The notes beneath the pieces were generated by a model. It had not been told where the DNA came from and made no database searches. It worked only from the letters and a program-made list of their open reading frames with translations. From Gonium pectorale (lineage: Eukaryota; Chlorophyta; Chlorophyceae; Chlamydomonadales; Volvocaceae): a stretch of DNA of 15,456 bases. The position numbers and the translations under genes were made by a program. The DNA lies in the NCBI GenBank assembly GCA_001584585.1, contig LSYV01000017.1, positions 1,817,302-1,832,757 on the forward strand, given 5' to 3'. This document shows positions 1-9,000 of this stretch, one piece after another (position 1 is the stretch's first letter; every line of letters begins with the position of its first letter).

Positions 1-11
1 GGAGGTTCGAG

Positions 12-319
12 GTGAGGCGGAGGGGGCGAGGCGGAGGACGGGGGGGGGAGGGGGAGGGAAGGGGGGGAGGGGCGCGTGTTGTGGTTGCATGTGCGGAGTG
101 GTGTGTGTGCTGGCGGCGTTACGGGGGCGCGGAAGCGCGTGGGCAGCGCGGGGGAAGGCCGTGCGCGGCCACATGGGTTGCACAGGGGCACCTCTCGCTG
201 GGCGCTCGCCATGGGTGAACACTGTCCGGCGTCCAGCCCGTTACTTCTCAAACCCTGAAACTTTCTCCACCCCCCCCCCACCCCACCCACCCATACATCC
301 CAACTCGCCCCCTTCCCAG
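12..319 (+). other. Aminopeptidase intron with G-rich 5' part and C-rich 3' part
   Basis: This is non-coding sequence before the first recognised exon. It begins with a plausible donor (GTGAGG at 12) and ends with the CCCAG acceptor at 315-319. A run of G tracts lies at 40-72 (nine, five, three, seven and four G, separated by A), and a run of C tracts lies at 267-292. The short ORFs across this stretch are Arg/Gly/Ala-rich by-products of base composition. Confidence 0.6.
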
Positions 320-1482
320 GGAGGCCTCCAACATGACGGACGAGATCTCGGCCCTGGCCGCGCTGGTGGAGCTGGCGGGGCCCGAGCGCGACTCGGCGCT
401 GGCGGCCTTCTACGACAAGTTCCGCAACGAGCCGCTGGTGCTGCTCAAGTGGCTGGGGCTGCAGGTGGGCGGAGCGGGCGGCGGAGGGGGGCGTGTGTGT
501 AACGCATGCGTTACGGAGGCCAGAAAACAGGGGTTGGGGTTGTGTTTGAGAAGGCGTGGGCAGGTGGGCAGGTGGGCAGGGGGGGTGCGCTGCACTCTTC
601 GCATGGCGTCCGTGGGTTGCGCCGAGAGACGCTCCCGTACCGTGGAGCAGCATGCCGTGGCCGTACACGCTCCCCTCCTTGCCGTACAACTGACGTGTGC
701 CGTACTGCCGTACCGCCACGCCGTACGCCCCGCAGGCCACCTCGAACGCCCCCGGCAACCTGGCGCTGGTGCGGTCGCTGGTGGACCACCCCGCCTTCAA
801 CGTGACCAACCCTAACTCGTGCTACTCGCTGTTCCTGGGCTTCGGCCGTTCACCCGTCAACTTCCACGCCGCCGACGGCAGCGGCTACGCCTTCATGGCC
901 GACAGCGTGCTCAAGGTGGATGCGCTGAACCACCAGGTCAGTTGGGGTGGTTGTAGCGGTGGTAGCGGTTGGGATTGATGGGGTTGGCGGTTGGGGCCGG
1001 TTATTGTGGGGCCGATTCGCCTTTGTGATGTCTTATGTCATCGGGTGGCGAGCTGTCGTCGCTGGAAAGTGTCTAACCGTGGGTCCTCGCGGACCTGCAC
1101 AGCACCCGCTTACTGCCACCGTGAGCAGCGGCCTCCGCCTCCCAGGCTTCTTCTCGTGGAAACGCCTCCCAAACCCTTGAACCCCAAACCCCTCCCACCT
1201 CACCTCTCGACCTCAACCCCTCCCACCTCACCACTCGACCTCAACCCCTCCCTCCTCACCACTCGGCCCCGCCCCACCCACCTCACCACTCGACCCCGCC
1301 CCACCCACCCACCCACCCCCTCGACCCCCCAGGTTGCCGCCCGCATGGTGGGCTCCTTCTCCACCTGGCGCCAGTACGACGCCGAGCGGCAGGCCATGAT
1401 GCGCGCGCAGCTGGAGCGCATCGTGGCGCACCCGGGGCTGTCCGAGAACGTGTTCGAGATCGCATCCAAGTCGCTCAAGTAG
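320..1482 (+). CDS. pepN: PepN-type M1 aminopeptidase, C-terminal exons (5' partial)
   Basis: Three exons can be read: 320-464, 736-936 and 1333-1482 (TAG stop). Introns are 465-735 and 937-1332, with donors GTGGGC and GTCAGT and acceptors GCAG and CCAG. They give 164 residues. The segment starts [18 protein letters not shown] and runs through [14 protein letters not shown], then [19 protein letters not shown] and [14 protein letters not shown]. This series matches, in order, the C-terminal helical domain of bacterial PepN (E. coli has EANNMTDALAAL, KWFILQATS, MSNPN, FHAEDGSGY and YDAKRQEKMRAALE; recalled, not searched). The family is a zinc aminopeptidase that removes N-terminal residues from peptides. 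The HExxH zinc site and GAMEN motif are not in the window, so activity cannot be judged. Exon 320 begins with the third base of a codon. Bases 1-11, followed by GTGAGG, could be the end of the preceding exon, but the residues they would encode are not diagnostic. Plant and algal homologues are often organellar; no targeting sequence is visible here. Confidence 0.88.
660..726 (+). repeat. Cluster of five GCCGTAC heptamers in aminopeptidase intron
   Basis: The heptamer GCCGTAC occurs at 660, 681, 699, 707 and 720, just upstream of the acceptor at 734-735. The same heptamer recurs singly at 4236, 4325, 4913, 8759, 10580, 10733, 12649 and 15371, always outside the exons I recognise. Confidence 0.75.
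1198..1308 (+). repeat. Four tandem 27-28-nt C-rich units in aminopeptidase intron
   Basis: The units start at 1198, 1226, 1254 and 1281. Each begins CCTCACC(A/T)CTCG and continues as a C-rich tail (ACCTCAACCCCTCCC in units 1 and 2, GCCCCGCCCCACCC type in units 3 and 4). The array lies directly upstream of the acceptor at 1331-1332 and extends its pyrimidine tract. It looks like a minisatellite that expanded inside the intron. The long minus-strand ORFs over this area are only its complement. Confidence 0.85.
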
Positions 1483-2579
1483 GCGTGCCCGAGAGGAGCC
1501 AGGGGCAATGCCCGCATGTAGGCTCCCAGAGGCTGTGTGCAATGGTGGGGGGCGCCCTCGGCGTCGGGGGTTGCGGGATGGAGGTGCGGGCGGGGGCTCC
1601 AATGCGCTGAACTGAATCCAACCTGAATTGAACTGTTGGGCGCCCTGGTGGAGGGGGGGGGGAACGGATGGGACGAGGGGACGATGGGCGCGACGGATAA
1701 GGGTGTAGGGTAGGGCCAGGAGGGGGCGAGGAGGGGGCCTCCAGGGTGCCGGGCCATCCTCGTTGGCTGGTCGCCTTGCCGGGGCCCGGGGGGGCTGAGT
1801 GGCAGTCGCAGGTAGCGACCCAGCGGGGCTCGCGGCGAAAAGGCCCAGAGGGAGACCGGGGAGGAGGTCTTGGGAGTTGGGTCTCATTAGCAGTGCAAGG
1901 CGGGCGAGTAGGTGGGTAGGTTTTGGGCGGTGGGTGCGACTGTGCGGCGATGCGCGGCGGACGGTCGAACGCGACAGAGCGGACGAACGAGGGCGCTGTG
2001 TCCCTACTTGGCAGCATGGCTCGTATCCCTTCATGCTTTGCGCGTGGCGCGGGTCCTTTTTCCACCGGGGGCGCGACTCGTCCGCCGCGCCTGATCGGCC
2101 CGGCTCGAGCTGCCTGGCCCAGCGGTGTGTTTCCTTTCGTCAGTTGTGCTGAGCAGGTCGTTGGCGGTTGCGCGCGTCGCGGCGGCTGCGGGACACGAAA
2201 CTGCCCCGGTTTGCTGACGGGGCATGAGGCCGGGGCATGAAGGCGCCGTTTGTTGGTGGGTGGAGGATGGTGTTGAGATGTGAGCCGTAAGTGCGAGTGA
2301 GAGACGGGGCGATAGCCTCAAGCACTATGTACGCATCTTACAAATAGGCTAAAGAGACTCGAGAGGCACAGCGGAAATGCCCAACCTCGTGTCGTACAGA
2401 CTTGCACACTGAGTCCGTTGAGGGTGAACGACCACTCAAGTCAACAGATGGGGGTCGGATGGGGGGTTGCTTGGAGCCAGAGGCTCGGCACGTCGTGCAC
2501 GCGGGCATTCGGGATACGGACACATGCATACGGCGATGGCTGGTCAGACCTTCCCGGACACCCGGCCGTAAGGCCGGTC

Positions 2580-2584
2580 TGTAA
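2580..2584 (+). terminator. Possible TGTAA polyadenylation signal of the aminopeptidase gene
   Basis: TGTAA is the usual poly(A) signal of volvocine algae. This is the first copy on the + strand after the stop at 1482. It would make a 3' UTR of about 1.1 kb, which is long, so the site may be chance. Confidence 0.2.
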
Positions 2585-2708
2585 CGCAAAGGTAGCTCCC
2601 GTTAAGCCTCTCACTCCATCCTGTTGCACGCTTGTGGCGGTGCCGTATCGTCCGGACATTTGTTTAAGTACGGGCGACTAGAGCGCCTCTTGCCTGCTTT
2701 TCGTTACC

Positions 2709-2745
2709 CGAGCCAGGTCCAGAGTGAATGATTAGACCTGGTTCG
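2709..2745 (+). repeat. 11-bp inverted repeat (hairpin) in the intergenic region
   Basis: The arms 2709-2719 (CGAGCCAGGTC) and 2735-2745 (GACCTGGTTCG) pair over 11 bp with one G-T wobble and leave a 15-nt loop. No tRNA cloverleaf or other RNA family fits the flanks. Confidence 0.55.
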
Positions 2746-3001
2746 CGGCTTTGCACTCTTATGATGCCTTACGCGATGCGCATGGTGGCTTCATGCAAGG
2801 ACACCGCAAGGCCACGTAGCAGAATGCACATGGTCAAAGGCTAGGACAACGAAACTGTCGACAGGGTGTGCATACTTTCCGCAGTGACAACATATCAGCG
2901 ACATGAGCTCCAAGGTGGCCCGCTTATACAACGTTTTCTTGCTAGATATCAGTTAAGGTGCAAGATGAGCTACGGCAACCGAGTTGCCCGCGCCCGTGCA
3001 G

Positions 3002-6000
3002 GTTGCGCCCGCGCCTGCTTTGACTGCAGACCGGCTCAATAAGGACCCTGGCCATGGGGCATCACCGATAGCGAAGGAGCAGCGGACCTCGCGCGTGTTT
3101 CGGGCAGTCAACGACGTCTATGAGTTTGACGGATGGTGGGTTGACAGATGGCTGGGGCACGACAACTGAGGCCTTCGCGTTGCTGGAAGGGCTGGGGGCG
3201 AACGGGAATGAGTTCGAATTGTAGACAAGGAAAGGCGTGCCTGTCAACGGTACGCATGGTTTGCCCGGGGTTCGCCGCACATGCCCCGGTGGGGCCGTGC
3301 GCGGCGGTGGTTAGACGAAGGCATATATGTCCGTCGCAAGCTTATAACACCCAAGCAGCTATTCCTTAGCAAACTGATCTTATTTTATTGTTACATTGGG
3401 CGCACACACCAACGTGTAGTTAAGAAATGGGTTTCCACGGCCTGACAACATGCATGTTGTACATCTCCTCTACCGCCATGGGCACTATCGCAGCTCCTGC
3501 GCCACACTATCGCTGTGGAACACGTCCTGTTCAATGCAACCTGCCGGATGGAGACAGGCTCTCCTGCCTCAACCACAAATCATCAACAACCTGTGCAACA
3601 CCCTGCACGGTGCTAGTGGCGATATTGAAACCCGCATTCGTCCGCCAGCATGCATGGGCGGTGCTTTAGCAGTCAAGCTACACGCTATCCTGAGCCGCTT
3701 GGCAAACTACATTTCTTCGCACGGCAGCGCTGCTACAAAGACAAGTAAGCCAAAGCCATGGCACACCGCAACAGGGCCTTCGCCGGGCCCACGGCCAAAA
3801 CGACCCTGCCCCGGGGCCAGACCCATTGCAGAAAGATTGCATGCCCCTAAATCTGATGACCACGTATCCGTCGGGCCTGAGGTAGAGCCGCCTTTGCCTT
3901 GTGCTTACCGTTGTTCATCCTCCCTCGCCCAAGTAAGGCGGCCCCACCACCGGCCCGCCCACAGCTTGCGCCATCTGCAAGTTGGCGCGTGGTCGCCTGT
4001 AGCCGTACTGGTCCCACTGGCTGTCAGGCTTGCTTGCTTGGGTTCCATCCGCCCTTGCGGCTACCTTGTGTGTGTTGTATGTGTTGCAGGAAGCGGGTGT
4101 GGATCAAGGCCGCCTGGTTTGTTGCCACCTATCTCGTGGTGGGTCGGGGCCGCTCGCTCGCCCCTGTCAAGATAGATGTGCATCTTGCGGTGATTGGGTT
4201 TGGGTCGGTGCAGGCAGGCAGGCAACTAACTGCATGCCGTACGCATGCCGTGCTATCTGCGCGCGGCTCTGCCTGAAACGAAGCAACCGTGCGTGCGTCT
4301 GGTTCGTATTCGCATCGCCTGCATGCCGTACGCATGCCTCATCATCACACACATGGCACACACACGCACATCGCACACACGCACACGTATGCGATGATCC
4401 TTTTCAACACGCACACACGCTATCCGGTGGTCGCCGCCGAACTCACATGCAGGGACATCACCCCTTCGACTTCCTCTGGAGCTGGGTCCTAAACGACGCC
4501 ATCACTTTCGCGCTGACGCTCGTCGTACGCGTTGTTCCATTTCAACACGCTATCCGGCTCGCTCGTTTGCCCTGCTGTACCTACCTGCAGATGTACTGCA
4601 TGTACCCAGTTGAGTCGGGACACTACATTTCCAAGATCATGAGCCTCATGGCCAGCTACGAGCCCGCGCCGGGCGCCAGCTCCGACGTCCGCAGCGTCCA
4701 AACCTTTGGTGACGCGCTGTCTCACTCGCTGGGCTTCTTGACGGCCCATATCGACAAGTCGATTGCGGGCGGATTCCCCGGGGAGACAGTGATGGTGCGT
4801 AGTGGGTCCCGTTGATTGGGTGTGGTGGGTTTGACACGCCCGGGGCACAGCTGGTGCGTGCGTCCCACACATGTACGTACGTACGTATGCATGCGGGTTC
4901 CGGCTGTTACATGCCGTACCGTACTGTACATGACGTACGCTTCATCGTTGTGGCCCATGCATGGCGTAATGGCTTGCGTGCGCCGCCTTAGCCGAGGGAC
5001 GGCCGTGCCCCCTTTCTCCGCCCTCACGCACTCACGTCCCAGGTGACGGATTACGATCAAGTGCTCTTTGCGCGGATGGAGCTGGACTTCAAAACCAACT
5101 GCGAGCCGGCCTTTGCGAAGATAGGCGCGCTGTGCTACAGGAGCGGCCTTGACCCGACCACCGGAGCCCAGATGGACCCCGCGACGGTCGCGTCGCTTAC
5201 CGGGGCTCATGGCGTCCACCAGGTGGGGCTGTGACTGTAGTAGTCTTGTGGTGACTCCCCGCCGGTGGTATTCCCCGGGTCGCTCGGGGGTACTTCAACG
5301 TTGCCGAGTCCGTTGTGGTCCCGACCAACTTTATAGTGAGGGCCCTTCATTTTCTTTGTCTTGTGCGTGCAAGCGCTCACTGGCTTCCGCGTTTGTTTGC
5401 TCCTTTAAAGGCAGAAGGCAGAGGATGGATGGCGTACGTGTTGGGCACAGGCGTTGCGCGGGATGGACGACGGTGCCATGCCAGCGGCAGGGTCGCGTGC
5501 TCGCCAGCCATGCCTGAGCTAGCTACTTGCGTGCCCATTCTGTGCCTCGCTCGTCTCCCGCCCCTCCTATGCAACGCAGCTCGTACTGCTGGACAGGGGC
5601 TTCACTCGTAACCAAACGCTAGAGGCCGTGGCGCAGGTGCGTGCAGTGTCGATCTACGCGCCTGTGTGTCGGCATGCCATAACGCGAAATAGAGCTACTT
5701 GGCAGAAATGTATGTATGAGCTCCGGGAGACTGCTGCCGTGCGCTACCTATCGGCACTATACGCACCAGCAACCAATAACACCTAGTTGCCGCGTGCATT
5801 CGTGTATAGGAGCAGATATCTTAGGGCTTTGCTGATGGTGCGTTTTTTTATGAATCACACCTCAAAGCAAGCGTTCAGTGCAGGTCGTCGCCTTGAGCTG
5901 GGTTAGGTAGGGGGCAGCATATTTCTCGCGTAGCCATAGCTGCTCTGCAGCGTTTGCGGTGGGCTATCTTGCATTGGGCGGGCGGGGGAGCGCCCTCCCG

Positions 6001-9000
6001 CCCGCCCGCCCGGCGGTGCACCCACACGCCCGGCGGTGCACCCACACATGCGCACGTGCGTGCGCCATGGCAGACACGCTGTGCGTACATTTCATGCATC
6101 GCGTGCAGTCATCAGGGTTTTGGGATGACACGCACGCGCATCTCTGCGAAAACACCTATCCCACGCACTGCACTTGCACCACAAATAGTTGTCCATGTCC
6201 ATGCGGGTCAGAGCGCTACTGAGAGCAGTTGCCTCTTGCAATTCGCCGTTCATGGTCCATGATCCATTCGCACAGGTACTGGGCGAGCACCTCTCGTTCG
6301 TCACGTCGTACGCCAAACAGGTCAGGCTGCGCCTGGGAGTCATCAACAGGCTGAAGAGGTACTACCGAATGATTTACACATTCTCAATAACCCGTGAAAA
6401 CCCAAATAACCCGGGCGCTCCTGTTCACATCAACGTGCAAGTGGAAAACTTGCCGGTTCGGAGTCTGCCGCTTTACACCGAGTATGACGACTTCTTACGG
6501 TGCGCCGCAGAGGTACGACATCAATCAATCGTACAACAACCGAGCATGTATACTCGCGAAAGCGAACTGCTGCTGTCACCGCGTGCAGCGGTGCCATGGG
6601 GTATGCCTTGCATGCGATACATGCAGCGGTGTACACTATGGTAGGAAAGCCCCACGTGCTTTCAGATAGACGTGCACGTTCGCTTTCCCTCCCCGTGCTT
6701 AGGTAAGCCCCACGTATGTACACGTGCTCTCTGACGTGTGCGTGTGCACGTGCTCCCTCCATAGCTACTAGCTAGTTTGCATGTAGTGCGTGCGTGCGTT
6801 GGCCCCTTCCGTCCATCGTACGTATCGACCACCGGCCCCTGCGGGTACCTCTGGCAGGTGGCTTCCCTGGTGATGCTCGTCATGGAGATCTGGGCCGAGG
6901 TGGTCCAGTTCAACACGTGCTGGTCTTGGGTGGAGCTGCACGCCCCTGACGAGGACCGGAGCAGCAACAGCAAGTCGGCCAGGAAGCGGCTCATGCACGT
7001 CACCTGGCTCTTCTTCGCCCAGGTGGACGGGGGAACCGCTCAGCTGTCTTTTTTGCATGTATACAACTGTGCCCTTTTCAGTTGTACCCACGTTCACTGC
7101 AAACACGGCAAACGCATAACTGTCTGTTGCCGTATGTGACGTGGCTGCATCCACAGGGCTGGAACCTCGTGGAGGCTTTGGCGATCCTCAACTATGTAGC
7201 TTGGTGGATTGCCTACATGTAGGTGCAGGTGCGAGTGCGTGCCGAGGCACGAGGGGGCTCCTGACTATGGAATAGGAGCTTCCTGTCACCCGATGTCGTT
7301 CACGGGGTGACGCTCCTTTCTTCAGAGAATTGTGGGGTGCCCAGGGCAATCAAGCGGCTCGTCGGTTACCCCCGCGAGCCAATACGCATTGTGCGACCGC
7401 TACATAGGTAGCCCCCTTTCCTATCTCAAACCGCTCTCTTAAGGACTAAATTACGTGCTAACCGCAAATGCCCTTCTCCTGGCAGAGTCATCATCGTTCG
7501 GTCCTACCACGCCAAGGTGGGTCGGCTCTTGCCGTGGAATGAAAAGCCTCTTGCATTTGCTGGATGGTTGTTGTAGCCTGGGGACTTCTCCAGCTGATTC
7601 TTCATCTCATTGCAGGGGGCTGAAGTCAAGCCACTTGTAGTGTTCAGCAGCAGGACAGCCATATGACGTGTGCGACTCCATACCCTCGCCCTGCGCAGGT
7701 TCGAGTGATGGAAACGCAGGATGATTTTGATGCAATGCGGTCCTTTGCGCAGCTGCGCTTCCGCCACCTAGTCTGGGGCATCTTCTCCTCGGTCCTGCTC
7801 GGATCACGCATTGTGTCCGAATTCAAGACCCATGTTGGTCTGCGGGTCTATGCTGTGACCCTGGCCAAGACATGGGATTACTTCAAGGACCTTCTCGGTG
7901 AGTACGGGTGTCCTTTTGTGCTGTCCGCTCGCTCTTGGCGATGGCTCCTCGTTCCTTTGGGTTGTAGCAGCAGAACCTGATTGCACCCGCTTGTAGGTAG
8001 GGTCGGTGCGCACCGGCACACGTTTGTCCGGTTCGCGTGTTGGCTGCCCCTTTCTCCCTGACACACTGACTCATTTACTTCCACTTGTCAGTCCTCCACG
8101 ATCCCCTGGCACCGCTCGCCGGCAGCTTAGCTAGCGCTGTTCATCTCACACATTGCAGCGTGTTGCCGCACCGGCTTAAACCGCCACCTCCGCCCGCCTC
8201 CACCGCAGTCTTCTTCGGGGCCGTATGGCTGCTCATTGTGGTTCTGGTGACTCCCTTGTTCACCGTGACGGGGGCCAACGCGAGCTTCACGGAGGGCAAC
8301 ACCGCCCTCTTGAACATTGGGCTGATCGCCTTCTCACTTTTTGGCTATCAAGAATACTTCGCCAATGACTCGCCGACCTTCGGTGACTTCAAGTGAGGGT
8401 ATGAGGGCTCCTCGATCGGTGCATGGCCGTGGCAGCTGTACCACGCAGCTGTGTACTTTGTTTGCCCTGTTCCCCCATCCGTGATGAGTCCGCATTCGAT
8501 GTATCAATCAAGGATTGATGATGGCTGTTGATAACATACGGTGCTGCGTGCGCCTTGGCCTCATCCCTGTTCAGGGTTGTGTTCATGCTTGTGTTCTGGT
8601 TCACCATCATTGTGCTCGTGGTCATCTCCCAAAACGTCATGCTGGCGCTCGTTGCCGCCGCCTACGATGAGGCGCGCGAAGCTGAGGGCAATGAGGACCG
8701 CTCCTTCCTTGGTCTTTCATGGTACCGCATTTGTTGGACGTTGTACAGCGGGTGAGTCGCCGTACGCCCCGGGCCCCGCGGCATGCACGGACGGATTGAA
8801 CGTGTGCCTTTCAAAACACGACATTGCTCGGTACCGGGGCACACGCGTTCTGATCAGAATGCCTGGCCTATGGAAATGACCCGCGGGTCTGTCGCCCAAC
8901 TGCAGGTGGCACCGATGGGTCCTGCGCAAGTCCCGGCACGCTATGCTAGAGGGCCTCATGGCCAGCATGGAGCGTCCCGACTCGTGGTCGTACAAAAGCA

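Larger units (their letters stand above)
1483..3001. other. No recognisable gene: aminopeptidase 3' end and 5' side of the channel gene
   Basis: Downstream of the aminopeptidase stop there is about 1.5 kb without a reading frame I can identify. The sequence is G-rich to about 1800 and visibly less GC-rich from about 2300. It must contain the 3' UTR of the aminopeptidase and, unless the channel gene is truncated in this assembly, the promoter and first exon(s) of the channel gene. An exon ending in phase 0 is needed before 3002. ATG candidates at 2761 and 2903 do not lead to a convincing donor. The small ORFs here are unlike any family I know. Confidence 0.6.

Noticed and set aside
1228..2034. 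268-codon minus-strand open frame (and overlapping minus frames at 1200-2065)
   Set aside because: It runs antisense through the last aminopeptidase exon and the C-rich tandem repeat; the product is Pro/Ala/Arg/His-rich with no motif. It is a composition shadow.
3450..3932. 161-codon + frame ending at a good GTAAGG donor, as the 5' exon of the channel
   Set aside because: It ends in phase 0, but the next good acceptor (4090) needs phase 2 in the frame that gives a hydrophobic, Trp-rich sequence. No family resemblance. Kept only as an open possibility.
4341..4390. CA repeat considered as a CRISPR-like or telomeric array
   Set aside because: It is an interrupted dinucleotide repeat with no spacer structure and no telomere unit (TTTTAGGG type).
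7326..7408. Possible exon after CTTTCTTCAG in the channel gene
   Set aside because: It has a good acceptor, but in the frame needed after 7218 it reaches a stop before a usable donor, and the 31-nt exon at 7486 solves the phase without it.
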